A stretch of 64,000 nucleotides of DNA, taken from positions 1-64,000 of the forward strand of contig NZ_QOCW01000011.1 of the NCBI RefSeq assembly GCF_003318295.1, read 5' to 3'. How positions within the stretch are numbered: the stretch's first letter is position 1; every line of letters starts with the position of its first letter. Source of the stretch: Bacillus taeanensis (GTDB lineage Bacteria > Bacillota > Bacilli > Bacillales > UBA6769). Under the pieces are notes generated by a model. That model worked only from the letters and a program-made list of their open reading frames with translations. It did no database searches and was not told the origin of the DNA. The position numbers and the translations under genes were made by a program. Below, piece after piece: positions 8,764 to 18,339 of the stretch.

Positions 8764-9732
8764 TTATTCTCCTACAATTCCTTTAAGAAAATCTAGTTTT
8801 TCCTGAGCATTTTCTGCTGTAATAATATCAATGCCGCTGTCAATTCTCTTTTCAATTTCTTCCCCATTAATTGCTTTAATGGCATTTTCAACACCTTGAT
8901 ATCCCATGTCATATGGACTTTGTGCAACTGTACCAGTTAGTTTACCAGCAATAACAGCTTCGACAGCTTCAATTGTTCCATCTGTACCAATAATCGGTAT
9001 ATCTAAACCTTTTCCTTTTGCAGCACGAAATGCGCCTAGAGCCATGTCATCATTTGCACTGTATACACCTTTAATATCTGGATCATTTTGAAGAATATTT
9101 TCCATTACTGACATTGCTTTTGTTTTGTCACTATCTGCCGGCTGTTCCGCCGCTACAACCATACCTGCTTTTTCTAACGCTTCTTTTGCCCCTTCAATAC
9201 GCGCGTCCATTGCTGGGTTTCCAAGTGCTCCCGCAATTAGCGCAACTTTATCTCCTTTATTTAACTTAGAAGCAAGTAATTCTCCAGCTGCTTTACCTGC
9301 CTCAAAGTTTTCAGTACCAATAAACGCTGTCTTTGCTTCCCAATCTGCATCTGTATCAACAAAAAGAACTGGAATGCTTTGCTGTTCAGCTGATCCTAAA
9401 GCTGGAATAACTGTTGATGGCTGTGTTGGTGCCACAATGAGTGCATCAGGATCTTGGTTTAATGAATCTTCAACCATGTTTACTTGTTCCATAATTTGTG
9501 ATTCTGAAGATGGACCGATAACGGTTACATTTACTCCTAAGTCTTTTCCTGCATCCTTTGCACCTGCTTCAACGAACTTCCAATATTGACTGCTTAACGT
9601 TTTGAGTACTACTGCAACACTTTCAGTTCCTTCTTCAGCACTTCCCCCTGCGCTTTCTGATGACTCACTGTTACACCCTACCGCAAATACTAGCAAACTT
9701 AGAGCTGCAAACATCGCTAACAGTTTTTTCAT
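8764..9732 (-). CDS. RbsB-type sugar-binding lipoprotein
   Basis: Periplasmic-binding-protein-like (type I fold) lipoprotein, 322 residues from the chosen start. The signal peptide MKKLLAMFAALSLLVFAVGC ends in a lipobox with Cys20. The mature part has the family features GAKDAGKDLGV, IVAPTQPS, FVDTDADWEAK, GTENFEAGKAAGE and YSANDDMALGA. The ATG at 9732 is chosen over a longer frame because AGGGGG lies 9 bases upstream and the signal peptide begins there. It captures substrate for the adjacent ABC importer, probably inositol. An operator half-palindrome lies upstream at 9907. Confidence 0.9.
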   Translation of the reverse strand: MKKLLAMFAALSLLVFAVGCNSESSESAGGSAEEGTESVAVVLKTLSSQYWKFVEAGAKDAGKDLGVNVTVIGPSSESQIMEQVNMVEDSLNQDPDALIVAPTQPSTVIPALGSAEQQSIPVLFVDTDADWEAKTAFIGTENFEAGKAAGELLASKLNKGDKVALIAGALGNPAMDARIEGAKEALEKAGMVVAAEQPADSDKTKAMSVMENILQNDPDIKGVYSANDDMALGAFRAAKGKGLDIPIIGTDGTIEAVEAVIAGKLTGTVAQSPYDMGYQGVENAIKAINGEEIEKRIDSGIDIITAENAQEKLDFLKGIVGE

Positions 9733-10095
9733 TTTTAATCCCCCTATAGTTTTAAAAATTATGATCAAGATGCAAGCACCTTGTGTTACACACTTAATTA
9801 AAACGCTTTCATATAAAAGAAAAATTTTTAGAAGCAAAACTAACTAATTCAATGTGTATCCCTCCATTACGGTTTGTACTATTATTAGTTATTAAGGATT
9901 TTTAAGTTAAGCGCTTTCCTTTATTTCGTATTTTTAGTATAAATAATTTTTAGAACCTTTGCAATAACTTTTTTATTTTTTTATAAATTTCTGAATAATT
10001 GTTAATAAACATTGATCTTATACCGTTTATTTATGAAGTGTTTTTATTTGTACAACTCTCAAAATAACCAATAAATAAAAAAGCGCTTAACTAAA
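9733..10095. other. 363-bp gap upstream of the ABC importer
   Basis: No gene seen. It contains an operator at 9907-9916 and the hairpin/operator at 10079-10112. The promoter of the importer operon is expected here; I do not see an unambiguous -35/-10 pair. Confidence 0.6.
9907..9916. promoter_or_regulatory. IolQ-type operator before ABC importer
   Basis: TTAAGCGCTT followed by TCC; 175 bases before the binding-protein start. Confidence 0.6.
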
Positions 10096-10112
10096 TTAAA
10101 CGCTTTTTTTAT
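10079..10112. terminator. Operator-like imperfect hairpin at the 3' end of the MFS gene
   Basis: AAGCGCTTAA at 10081-10090 and TTAAACGCTT at 10096-10105 are complementary except for one base, flanked by A- and T-runs. On the minus strand this overlaps the last codons of the MFS gene and can act as its terminator; the first arm also fits the operator motif. Confidence 0.55.
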
Positions 10113-11313
10113 TTATTTTCTTTGCAAGTGAATGTACAATGTCTTTTCGATACCACAAAATAGATAACGTCACACCAACTAATGCAAGCCCTCCTGCTAA
10201 GTAAAACACGGAAGCAAAGCCTGTATGCTGACTAAAGGTACCTGCCATAAATGGACCGAGAAAAATCCCAAGAGCATAAAGCGCTTGGTAAAGCCCCATC
10301 GCTGTCGCTCGTTTATTATTAGAAATCGATTGAATCGCCACTCCCATCAATAAAGGCATGGTCATTCCTTGAAAGAAGCCGTTAAATGCTTGTGTTAAGT
10401 AAAGAATTTCTAACGAATGAATAAATGGAATCACTACTGAAAACAAAGCTGTTCCTAAAAATCCTACGAGAAGAATATGCCACTTATTAAAGCGAACAGC
10501 TAAATACTGACCTGTAATAATAGACGCTGCCGCATGTGGAATCATAAAAGTAAAAACGAGAATTGTTAAACTTTCCTTTGATGCACCAATATCCAAAGCA
10601 TGGGTGGGTGAAAAACCAAACATTGTAATAAATAACACAGCATGTGCAAGTGCTGAAAGAAATGCCGCCTTTAAAACGATTGGCTCGTTTAGGACACTGC
10701 TTAAATCATTTCCCTTAATCTTTTCTTTTTTCTTATTAGCATGTGGATCATGAATCCAAAATGTCATTAGTAAGCCGATTATTCCTACGATCCCTCCTAA
10801 CCAAAACGGTGCTTTCCATCCCCACTGACTAACAAGATAGCCGCTAAGTCCCATGCTTGTTAGTTGGGCTGCTACGGTTACAAATTGAATATTCCCCATC
10901 GCTTTTGTTGCATCTTCTTTTTTAAAATAGCTTGCATATAAAACGGTAAAGGCAACCCACATCGAGGCAGTGATTCCTGAAATAAAGCGAGACAAAAAGG
11001 CAAATCCTAAGCTTTCTGTCAGTGCAAATCCAAAGCAGCTAATCACTCCTGTTAATAAACCAACTATTAAAAATGGCTTCCGAATTTGCATTTTGTCTGA
11101 TATAACGCCAATTGGTAGTCGTAATAAAACTTGCATCATTCCGTAGCTTCCTAGAATTAAGCCAATTAATGTATAAGACCCTCCTAAATGTTCAAGATAT
11201 GTAACAAAAACAGGAACATAAATATACATGGAAAACCAATAAGCAAACGTTACGACAGCAAAGAATACATGATAAAAACGCGTTATTGAACCATTAGAAT
11301 CGTGTATATTCAA
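10096..11313 (-). CDS. MFS transporter
   Basis: Major facilitator superfamily permease, 405 residues, about 12 hydrophobic helices. The loop 2-3 signature is GVISDKMQIRKP near residues 73-84. It is of the drug/sugar efflux-type MFS_1 family rather than the sugar-porter family of IolT. The start follows GGGGGAGAG. It is the first gene of the leftmost inositol block and has IolQ-type operators just upstream, so it is probably co-regulated with iolX and the ABC importer. The substrate cannot be read from sequence. Confidence 0.8.
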   Translation of the reverse strand: MNIHDSNGSITRFYHVFFAVVTFAYWFSMYIYVPVFVTYLEHLGGSYTLIGLILGSYGMMQVLLRLPIGVISDKMQIRKPFLIVGLLTGVISCFGFALTESLGFAFLSRFISGITASMWVAFTVLYASYFKKEDATKAMGNIQFVTVAAQLTSMGLSGYLVSQWGWKAPFWLGGIVGIIGLLMTFWIHDPHANKKKEKIKGNDLSSVLNEPIVLKAAFLSALAHAVLFITMFGFSPTHALDIGASKESLTILVFTFMIPHAAASIITGQYLAVRFNKWHILLVGFLGTALFSVVIPFIHSLEILYLTQAFNGFFQGMTMPLLMGVAIQSISNNKRATAMGLYQALYALGIFLGPFMAGTFSQHTGFASVFYLAGGLALVGVTLSILWYRKDIVHSLAKKINKKSV

Positions 11314-11331
11314 AAACTCTCCCCCTTAAAT

Positions 11332-11342
11332 AAAGCGCTTAA
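11332..11342. promoter_or_regulatory. IolQ-type operator before MFS gene
   Basis: AAAGCGCTTAA, 19 bases upstream of the MFS start. A second AGCGCGCT palindrome is at 11378-11385. Confidence 0.6.
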
Positions 11343-11449
11343 CTTTTATGTTTCACTTCCCCACACTCCCCTTGCTTAGCGCGCTTTAAAGACTCTTACT
11401 TTAAAGTATAAAATTTTACCTGTTTGTATTGCAACAATATCTTCTTTTA

Positions 11450-11492
11450 TTTGATACAGAATGTTTCAGCTGCTGCAACATTTTGTATCAAA
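11450..11492 (+). promoter_or_regulatory. Nested inverted repeat, likely UAS for sigma-54 activator
   Basis: Outer arms TTTGATACA (11450-11458) and TGTATCAAA (11484-11492) enclose a 19-base palindrome TGTTTCAGCTGCTGCAACA (11462-11480). It ends 74 bases before the -24 element, the usual distance for an enhancer-binding protein. TGTTNCA-type arms are typical of AcoR-like activators. Confidence 0.7.
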
Positions 11493-11532
11493 TTAGTGCG
11501 ACAAAGTGTATCATTTTTCTTCCCTCCCTTCA

Positions 11533-11546
11533 TGAAAACGCTTTTA
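11533..11546. promoter_or_regulatory. cre-like site before aldehyde dehydrogenase
   Basis: TGAAAACGCTTTTA, 13 of 14 matches to the cre consensus, between the UAS and the -24/-12 promoter. Confidence 0.5.
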
Positions 11547-11565
11547 TTATAGAGCTTTTTATTTT

Positions 11566-11581
11566 TGGCATTAAACTTGCA
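11566..11581 (+). promoter_or_regulatory. Sigma-54 (-24/-12) promoter
   Basis: TGGCATTAAACTTGCA gives GG (11567-11568), exactly ten bases, then GC (11579-11580), one base off the TGGCAC-N5-TTGCW consensus. Transcription should start near 11592, leaving a 38-base leader before the dehydrogenase ATG. Confidence 0.9.
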
Positions 11582-11629
11582 GTTATAAATAGGCGTAAAG
11601 AATTTAAAAATTTCAAGGAGGAATGAAGC

Positions 11630-13111
11630 ATGTCAGTTAATCTATTACCTGAAACGAAAGTGCAGGAGTTTCTTAAAGGAACGAAGAAATTATTCATTAA
11701 TGGGCAATGGATAGAAGCTGCTTCCGGTAAAACATTTGAATCAAAAAACCCTGCTACCGGTGAAGTGTTGGCGGTTGTAAGTGAAGCCGGTGAAGAAGAT
11801 GTAAACCGCGCTGTTGAAGCTGCTCGAAATGCGTTTGATTACGGTCCATGGTCAAAAATGAGCGCTGCGGAAAGAAGCCGTTTAATTTATAAACTTGCTG
11901 ATTTAATGGAAGAGCATAAAGAGCAATTAGCACAGCTTGATACACTTGATAATGGAAAACCACTTCAAGAAACAACAACAGCTGACGTTCCCCTTGCGAT
12001 TGAACATTTCCGCTATTATGCTGGATGGGCAACAAAAATTGTCGGACAAACAATTCCTGTTCAAGGAAACTTTTTTAACTATACAAGACATGAGCCGCTT
12101 GGCGTTGTTGGTCAAATCATTCCTTGGAACTTCCCGCTTCTTATGGCAGCTTGGAAACTTGGCGCGGCTCTTGCATCAGGTTGTACGGTCGTATTAAAGC
12201 CTGCAGAGCAAACTCCACTTTCCGCTCTTTATTTAGCAAAACTTATCGAAGAGGCAGGATTCCCTGAAGGTGTTGTAAACGTTATTCCAGGCTTCGGTGA
12301 ATCTGCAGGAGCACCGCTTGTTAATCATCCAAAAATTGATAAAGTTGCCTTTACCGGCTCCACTGAAGTTGGTAAATTAATTATGAAACAAGCTTCTTAT
12401 TCGTTAAAACGCGTAACATTAGAACTTGGCGGTAAATCACCAAACATCATTTTACCAGATGCTGATATGTCTCGTGCTATTCCGGGTGCTCTATCTGGCA
12501 TTATGTTTAACCAAGGACAAGTATGCTGCGCCGGTTCCCGTCTTTTTATTCAGAAAAAAGCATTTGATAATGTGGTAGCAGATCTTGTTTCTCATTCAAA
12601 AAGTATTAAACAAGGTCCTGGTTTATCATCTGATACAACAATGGGGCCGCTTGTTTCAGACGAACAACAGCAGCGCGTGTTAAATTATATTAATAAGGGA
12701 AAAGAAGAAGGAGCAGAACTTCTTACAGGCGGATCAACTCCATTTGATCAAGGTTATTTCGTTGAACCAACAATTTTTGCAGATGTAAATGATAACATGT
12801 CGATTGCAAAAGAAGAAATCTTTGGTCCTGTTGTAGCAGCCATGCCGTTTGAAAATTTAGATGAAGTCATTGAGCGTGCAAACAATATAGACTACGGCTT
12901 AGCCGCAGGGCTTTGGACAGAGAATGTAAAGCATGCGCATTATGTGGCAAACCGTATTAAAGCAGGTACAGTTTGGGTAAACTGCTACAATGTCTTTGAC
13001 GCAGCGTCTCCATTCGGCGGCTATAAGCAATCTGGTATCGGCCGAGAGATGGGTTCTTATGCGCTTAATAATTATACCGAAGTAAAAAGCGTATGGATTA
13101 ATATGGATTAA
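11630..13111 (+). CDS. NAD(P)-dependent aldehyde dehydrogenase
   Basis: ALDH-family enzyme, 493 residues, close in size to the AldA/phenylacetaldehyde/betaine aldehyde dehydrogenase group. It oxidises an aldehyde to the acid. The general base is Glu265 (TLELGGKSP), the nucleophile Cys299 (GQVCCAGSR), and the cofactor motif FTGSTEVG is at 241-248. SD AAGGAGG lies 8 bases upstream. A sigma-54 promoter and nested palindrome precede it and a sigma-54 activator gene follows in opposite orientation, so induction by an aldehyde or its parent alcohol sensed by that activator is likely. The substrate is not determined. Confidence 0.93.
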   Translation: MSVNLLPETKVQEFLKGTKKLFINGQWIEAASGKTFESKNPATGEVLAVVSEAGEEDVNRAVEAARNAFDYGPWSKMSAAERSRLIYKLADLMEEHKEQLAQLDTLDNGKPLQETTTADVPLAIEHFRYYAGWATKIVGQTIPVQGNFFNYTRHEPLGVVGQIIPWNFPLLMAAWKLGAALASGCTVVLKPAEQTPLSALYLAKLIEEAGFPEGVVNVIPGFGESAGAPLVNHPKIDKVAFTGSTEVGKLIMKQASYSLKRVTLELGGKSPNIILPDADMSRAIPGALSGIMFNQGQVCCAGSRLFIQKKAFDNVVADLVSHSKSIKQGPGLSSDTTMGPLVSDEQQQRVLNYINKGKEEGAELLTGGSTPFDQGYFVEPTIFADVNDNMSIAKEEIFGPVVAAMPFENLDEVIERANNIDYGLAAGLWTENVKHAHYVANRIKAGTVWVNCYNVFDAASPFGGYKQSGIGREMGSYALNNYTEVKSVWINMD

Positions 13112-13140
13112 TAAGAAAAGCGCTGGAGCTAGAAATTAAT

Positions 13141-13176
13141 AAAAAACGGATTAGGTCTCTTCCTAATCCGTTTTTA
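13141..13176. terminator. Bidirectional terminator
   Basis: AAAAACGGATTAGG pairs with CCTAATCCGTTTTT across a 6-base loop; it serves the converging dehydrogenase and activator genes. Confidence 0.9.
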
Positions 13177-13177
13177 T

Positions 13178-15100
13178 TTATATTTCAATTTTATAACGTT
13201 TTAGCTTCCGGTACAGCGTACTTCTTGAAATCCCTAATTGACGAGCTGCTTTTGACATGTTATAGCGCTGGCTTTTTAGTGCATTTAATATCTGATTTGC
13301 TTCTTCATCGTTTAATAGATTGTGACGCTGGTGCTCCTCTTGCGTGTGGTTTTCATCTTTTACTTTCTGTTTCACTGTAAAAACATTCTCTGGTAAATGT
13401 TCTGGTAGAATAAGAGATTCATTTGTAAAAGTGTATACATATTCCATTACATTTTTTAATTCTCTTACATTTCCGGGCCAGTGGTACTCGGTAAGGACTT
13501 GTTTTGTTTTTTGAGCAAGGCAAAAATCACGTGCTTGTCCTTTATTCTTTTTGCTTAAGTTTTCAAGAAAATAAGCTGCTAATTGCAGAATATCTGCTTT
13601 TCTTTCTTTTAAAGAAGGTAACATTAAGTTCACTACATTTAAACGATAATATAAATCTTCTCGAAAGTTCCCTTCTTTTGTCCATGAAAATAAGTTGCGG
13701 TTTGTTGCCGCAATAATTCGAACATCGATTGGACGAGGACGATGCTCTCCAATTCTTACAACTTCCCTTTCCTGCAGCACACGTAAAAACATCGCCTGCA
13801 TGGAAAGCGACATTTCACTCACTTCATCTAAAAATAATGTTCCGCCGTCCGCTTCTTCAAATGCACCGTTTTTACCTGATTTAAGTGCGCCAGTAAAAGC
13901 ACCGGCACTATAACCAAACAGCTCACTAGAGGATAAATCATGAGTAAGCGTCGCACAGTTAATTGCAATAAATGGCCCCCCACTTCGATTACTCGCATTA
14001 TGAATGGCGCGGGCTAGCAGCTCTTTTCCCGTTCCGCTTTCTCCTGTTAATAATACTGAAGTATTATTAACAGCTACCTTCTGAGCTTTTTCAATCATCT
14101 GAAGCCAGCTTTCACTTTCACCTATTAAAGGTAAAAAGGCTGGGGATTTTCGGACTACTTTTTCCTGCTTCTGATTTCTTTTGTTTTTATTCACAAGGTG
14201 AACAATAAACCCAATAGACTCAAAATGATTCCTAACAGGTATAATTTTCCCTATCTCTTTATCAGCTGCTCCAACTGTAATTTCACCTTCATAGTTTTTA
14301 TAAAAAGCACGTTCTTTACAAAAAGAAGCAGTCCTTTCGAAGTCTATCTTGGCACTATTCTCCCCAAAAATAAATGACTTATTTTCAGCAACAAGCACAC
14401 CCGACCAGTCAATCGCAAAAACAATATCCTCACTAATATCTCTTTCATATTCACTATATGCTTTTAAGATTTGTTGATGTGTTTGTAAAATATAAGAACG
14501 CCACTCCGCTTCAATTGACTGTACAATCGCTCCTGTTAGTGTTAGAGATTGATCAGGAAAGTCCTCACGCCATGTTGTTAAATCTAATACTCCGGCAATT
14601 TTATTTAGAATAGGATGTTTAATAGGTACACCGGCACAAGAAAAAGCCTGCCAGCCTTCACAAAAGTGATGTGTTCCTCGAATAATCACTTCTTTTCCAG
14701 ATGCAAGTGCTGTTCCAATTGCATTTGTTCCAACAAGCTCTTCTTTCCAATTACCGCCGGGGTAAAAATGAATTTCTTTCAGTTGATCGGCAAGCTTTCC
14801 CTGCACATAATTTCCGATGATACGTCCTTGATCATCTGCAAGTGTTAATGAATGCTTGTCCTTATCCAAATATTTTTCCATCTTCATTTTTGTATTGTTG
14901 AACATGTGATAAAGCAAACTTGAGAAAGTTATGTGGTCGATTTCTTTTTCCAATAAGATAGAAGGTGTCCTTTTTAAAGTTGGTTTTACGCCTGCTTTAA
15001 GACTGCGCTGCCAAGAAGATCGAATATCTGAAGGGATGTCAGTCGGGACCAAATCCTTTACGAGCAGATTATCTAAACTTTGTAAGCTCAAACAATTCAC
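13178..15100 (-). CDS. AcoR-type sigma-54-dependent activator
   Basis: Enhancer-binding protein, up to 640 residues. A GAF-type sensor (about 90-195, VGTNAIGTALASG then CEGWQAFSCAGVPI), a PAS-like middle, an AAA+ domain (about 320-545) with Walker A GESGTGKE and the sigma-54 contact motif GAFTGA, and a Fis-type HTH (about 600-637). Presumed to activate the convergent aldehyde dehydrogenase. The start is uncertain: the GTG at 15100 overlaps the Shine-Dalgarno AGAGGTG, while the TTG at 15091 is spaced 6 bases from it and is more likely. The ligand is unknown. Confidence 0.92.
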   Translation of the reverse strand: MNCLSLQSLDNLLVKDLVPTDIPSDIRSSWQRSLKAGVKPTLKRTPSILLEKEIDHITFSSLLYHMFNNTKMKMEKYLDKDKHSLTLADDQGRIIGNYVQGKLADQLKEIHFYPGGNWKEELVGTNAIGTALASGKEVIIRGTHHFCEGWQAFSCAGVPIKHPILNKIAGVLDLTTWREDFPDQSLTLTGAIVQSIEAEWRSYILQTHQQILKAYSEYERDISEDIVFAIDWSGVLVAENKSFIFGENSAKIDFERTASFCKERAFYKNYEGEITVGAADKEIGKIIPVRNHFESIGFIVHLVNKNKRNQKQEKVVRKSPAFLPLIGESESWLQMIEKAQKVAVNNTSVLLTGESGTGKELLARAIHNASNRSGGPFIAINCATLTHDLSSSELFGYSAGAFTGALKSGKNGAFEEADGGTLFLDEVSEMSLSMQAMFLRVLQEREVVRIGEHRPRPIDVRIIAATNRNLFSWTKEGNFREDLYYRLNVVNLMLPSLKERKADILQLAAYFLENLSKKNKGQARDFCLAQKTKQVLTEYHWPGNVRELKNVMEYVYTFTNESLILPEHLPENVFTVKQKVKDENHTQEEHQRHNLLNDEEANQILNALKSQRYNMSKAARQLGISRSTLYRKLKRYKIEI

Positions 15101-15170
15101 CTCTTCTCACTTTATGTAATCGCTTTCTTTAATGATAACATTTTTTTAAAAAAACAGCATGAATAAACTT

Positions 15171-15200
15171 AAAAAGCATCGGGAAGTCCCAATGCTTTTT
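15171..15200. terminator. Terminator of SorC-type regulator gene
   Basis: AAAAAGCAT and ATGCTTTTT arms around CGGGAAGTCCCA; overlaps the stop codon of the regulator gene. Confidence 0.85.
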
Positions 15201-16149
15201 AAGCTTGACTTTTTCTTTCTAATAAAGCTTTTGCAGTAAATTGATCTGTAATAAGAACATTAGCATAGCCGCCCTGCAGTGCACCATATATCGCTTCTAC
15301 TTTCCGCGGACCGCCTGCTACTAAAATCGCTTTTTCTTTTTGCGTTAAATCATTAAGCTCAATACCAATTGTTCGCTTATTAAGCTGTTCATGTGCAAGC
15401 GCACCGTTTTGATCAAAAAACCTGGAGCAAATTTCACCAACAGACTGTGAATGAATAATATTTAAGTCTTCGTCTGATAAATATTCCGCCTGCACAATAA
15501 CAGAATCAGCAGTTGGTACCCCCACACTAAACAATGCGATATTTGCACTTTTTCCTAAATCCAACACTTTACGAACATGGCGATCAGCCTCAATTGCTTG
15601 TTTTACAACGAGATGATCAACAATGGCTGGCAGCGGCAGAAGCTGGGTATGAGCCTGATAAGCTTCGCCCAATAAATGAATAATCTCTGTTGCATATGTT
15701 TTTGTACCAGAGTGACTGACTCCTCCATTTAACTGAACAATCGTTACATCTTTTACATGTTTATGTTTCACGATTGTTGCTGCTTCATAGAGTGTTGTTC
15801 CCCAGGAAGTGGCAATAATATCTTGATCTTTTACAACACGGTTTAAATAAATGGCAGCTTCTTCACCAAGATACTTTTTTGCGATCATATCTTCAAATTT
15901 TGGAATAAATGCAACAGAAGCATCTTTCAATTGAAACGCTTCAATTAATTCATTTGCCAGCTGTTCTCCACTTTCAGAAGGGTCAATAATATTAATTTGA
16001 ACAATTCCTTCTGCCTTTGCCTGCTTTAAAAGTCTTGAAACAGTCGGTCTAGAAATACCAAGTTTTTTCGCAATCTCCTGCTGACTATAATCAAGTTGAT
16101 AATAAAGTTTCGCCGCATCAATCACTTTTTGAATTTTATCATTTTCCAT
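15199..16149 (-). CDS. SorC/DeoR-type sugar-binding regulator
   Basis: 316 residues: N-terminal HTH (about 18-45, DYSQQEIAKKLGISRPTVSRLLKQAK) and a C-terminal sugar-phosphate-binding domain of the SorC family (SWGTTLYEAA, VQLNGGVSHS, LVAGGPRK). It resembles B. subtilis DeoR along its whole length, but no deoxyribonucleoside genes are near. Instead it follows the pfk-like/transketolase pair. A shared AATGAACAAATGT motif lies before this gene and before the pfk-like gene, so it probably represses both and responds to a pentose or deoxypentose phosphate. The effector is inference. Confidence 0.88.
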   Translation of the reverse strand: MENDKIQKVIDAAKLYYQLDYSQQEIAKKLGISRPTVSRLLKQAKAEGIVQINIIDPSESGEQLANELIEAFQLKDASVAFIPKFEDMIAKKYLGEEAAIYLNRVVKDQDIIATSWGTTLYEAATIVKHKHVKDVTIVQLNGGVSHSGTKTYATEIIHLLGEAYQAHTQLLPLPAIVDHLVVKQAIEADRHVRKVLDLGKSANIALFSVGVPTADSVIVQAEYLSDEDLNIIHSQSVGEICSRFFDQNGALAHEQLNKRTIGIELNDLTQKEKAILVAGGPRKVEAIYGALQGGYANVLITDQFTAKALLERKSQA

Positions 16150-16191
16150 ATAACGACACCTTGTTTGAAATTTTATTCACTCTAACTCTAA

Positions 16192-16204
16192 ACATTTGTT
16201 CATT
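16192..16204. promoter_or_regulatory. Putative SorC-regulator operator (autoregulation)
   Basis: ACATTTGTTCATT, the exact reverse complement of AATGAACAAATGT at 19295-19307 before the pfk-like gene. A third partial copy GGAACAAATG is at 16231-16240. Confidence 0.6.
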
Positions 16205-16245
16205 TCTTATTATACGTAAAAATAGTTGAAGGAACAAATGAGAGA

Positions 16246-16277
16246 AAAAAGGTTGACCCTAAAGAGTCAACCTTTTT
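16246..16277. terminator. Transketolase terminator
   Basis: AAAAAGGTTGAC (16246-16257) pairs with GTCAACCTTTTT (16266-16277); T-run on the minus strand. The stem core GGTTGAC recurs in hairpins at 19414 and 39938. Confidence 0.9.
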
Positions 16278-16291
16278 AATTTACCATTTTA

Positions 16292-18316
16292 TTATTTACT
16301 TGCTTCAAGTACTGCTTTAAATTTCGCTACTACATTTTCAACTGTAAAGCCGTACTCTTCAATCAATTTTTCTCCAGGAGCAGAAGCACCAAAACCATCG
16401 ATTGCAAGTACATCTCCATTGTCGCCAGTATATTTGTGCCAGCCTAATGAAGAGCCCATTTCAATTCCAAGACGTGCTTTTACGTTTTTCGGAATCACGC
16501 TGTCTTTGTATTCTTTTGATTGCTTTTCAAAACGATCCCAGCTTGGCATGCTGACAACTGATACGTTAATGCCTTCTTTTGCAAGCTCTTGCTGTGCTTC
16601 AACAGCTAAACCTACTTCAGAACCTGATGCAAGAAGAAGTCCATCAACATCACCTTTTGCCTCTGCTACAACATAAGCACCTTTTTTCACACCTTCGTAT
16701 GCGTTTTTATCAGTACCTTCTAACGTTGGTAAGCCTTGACGAGTTAATACAAGCGCTGTTGGCTGATCTTTGCTTTCAACTGCAAGCTTCCATGCTGCTG
16801 CTGTTTCATTACCGTCACCAGGACGAATAATAGATACGCCAGGCATAGCGCGTAATGCTGCAAGCTGTTCAACAGGCTCGTGAGTTGGTCCATCTTCTCC
16901 TACAGCGATGCTATCATGTGTAAACACATACGTTACAGGCAGATTCATTAGTGCAGATAAACGAACTGCTGGACGTAAGTAATCAGAGAATACGAAGAAT
17001 GTTGCACCAAATACTTTCACACCGCCGTGAAGTGCCATACCGTTTACCGCTGCCGCCATTGCAAATTCACGCACACCGAACCAGATGTTGCGGCCGCTGT
17101 AGTCAGCTGCACTGAAGTTTGCTTCACCTTTTAACATTGTTTTGTTAGAAGATGCTAAGTCAGCAGATCCACCTACTAATTGTGGAACATTTTGAGCAAT
17201 AGCATTTAACGCTTGACCACCAGATTCACGAGATGCAAGCTTATCTTTTCCTGTTTCATATACCGGCACATCTTTGTCCCAGCCTTCTGGAAGTTCATTG
17301 TTAATCGCAGCCTTTAATTGTTTTGCAAGCTCAGGATATGCTGCTTCATATTTTGCAAAAAGTTCGTTCCATGCTTCTTCTTTCTTTGCTGCTTCTTCTT
17401 GTAACGCTGCAAAGTGGTCTTTTACTTCTTGAGGTACTGTAAACGGCTCCTCGTAATTCCAGCCGTAGTTTTCTTTTACAATTTTCGTTTCTTCTGCTCC
17501 AAGCGGCGCACCGTGAGAAGCACTTTTGCCACCTTTATTAGGTGAACCGAAACCGATTGTTGTTTTTACTTCAATTAATGTTGGTTGATCAAGATTTTGT
17601 TTTGATGCTTCTAGTGCTGCACTTAGTTCAGCAATGTCATTACCGTCTTCAACGCGAATAACCTGCCAGCCGTACGCTTTAAAACGATCTTCAACATTTT
17701 CAGAGAATGACATATTTAAGTCACCGTCAAGTGAAATATCATTTGAATCGTATAATACTACTAAACGACCAAGTTTTAAGTGACCTGCAAGAGATGCTGC
17801 TTCTTGAGAAACACCTTCCATTAAGTCGCCGTCACCACAAATACTGTACGTAAAGTGATCCACTACATTTAAATCGCCGCGGTTGTATGTTGCCGCTAAT
17901 TGACGCTCAGCCATTGCCATACCAACTGCCATTGCCACACCTTGACCAAGCGGACCTGTCGTTGCTTCAACACCTACTGTATGACCAAATTCAGGGTGAC
18001 CAGGTGTTTTACTTCCCCATTGACGGAAGTTCTTAATTTCATCTAAAGAAAGATCATAACCTGTTACATGTAATAAGCTGTATAAAAGCATTGAGCCATG
18101 ACCTGCAGATAATACGAAACGATCGCGGTTAAACCAGTTTGGATTGCTCGGGTTATGGTTCATATGTTTTGCCCAAAGTGTATAAGCCATAGGTGCTGCC
18201 CCCATCGGCATTCCCGGATGACCTGAATTTGATTTTTCAATCGCATCAATTGATAATGTACGAATTGTATTAATTGCTAACTGTTCTACTTGTTTTTCAT
18301 TTGCTACTGTTGTCAT
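16292..18316 (-). CDS. tkt: Transketolase
   Basis: ThDP-dependent transketolase, 674 residues. It transfers two-carbon ketol units in the non-oxidative pentose phosphate pathway. Seen: N-terminal [25 protein letters not shown], the ThDP motif [23 protein letters not shown] near 155, the pyrimidine domain [20 protein letters not shown] near 410 and [18 protein letters not shown] near 465. Length is normal. It starts 23 bases after the pfk-like stop, indicating an operon. It may be a second, inducible copy beside a housekeeping tkt elsewhere; that cannot be judged here. Confidence 0.95.
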   Translation of the reverse strand: MTTVANEKQVEQLAINTIRTLSIDAIEKSNSGHPGMPMGAAPMAYTLWAKHMNHNPSNPNWFNRDRFVLSAGHGSMLLYSLLHVTGYDLSLDEIKNFRQWGSKTPGHPEFGHTVGVEATTGPLGQGVAMAVGMAMAERQLAATYNRGDLNVVDHFTYSICGDGDLMEGVSQEAASLAGHLKLGRLVVLYDSNDISLDGDLNMSFSENVEDRFKAYGWQVIRVEDGNDIAELSAALEASKQNLDQPTLIEVKTTIGFGSPNKGGKSASHGAPLGAEETKIVKENYGWNYEEPFTVPQEVKDHFAALQEEAAKKEEAWNELFAKYEAAYPELAKQLKAAINNELPEGWDKDVPVYETGKDKLASRESGGQALNAIAQNVPQLVGGSADLASSNKTMLKGEANFSAADYSGRNIWFGVREFAMAAAVNGMALHGGVKVFGATFFVFSDYLRPAVRLSALMNLPVTYVFTHDSIAVGEDGPTHEPVEQLAALRAMPGVSIIRPGDGNETAAAWKLAVESKDQPTALVLTRQGLPTLEGTDKNAYEGVKKGAYVVAEAKGDVDGLLLASGSEVGLAVEAQQELAKEGINVSVVSMPSWDRFEKQSKEYKDSVIPKNVKARLGIEMGSSLGWHKYTGDNGDVLAIDGFGASAPGEKLIEEYGFTVENVVAKFKAVLEASK

Positions 18317-18339
18317 ACTAACACTCCTTCAATCTAGTT

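Larger units (their letters stand above)
11314..11629. other. Divergent promoter region, MFS and aldehyde dehydrogenase
   Basis: Holds IolQ-type operators on the MFS side (11332-11342) and, on the dehydrogenase side, an upstream activating palindrome, a cre-like site and a sigma-54 promoter. No gene is visible. Confidence 0.75.

Noticed and set aside
9125..9589. 154-codon frame on the plus strand inside the binding-protein gene
   Set aside because: Shadow of the opposite reading frame; Ser/Ala-rich low-complexity translation, no ribosome site.
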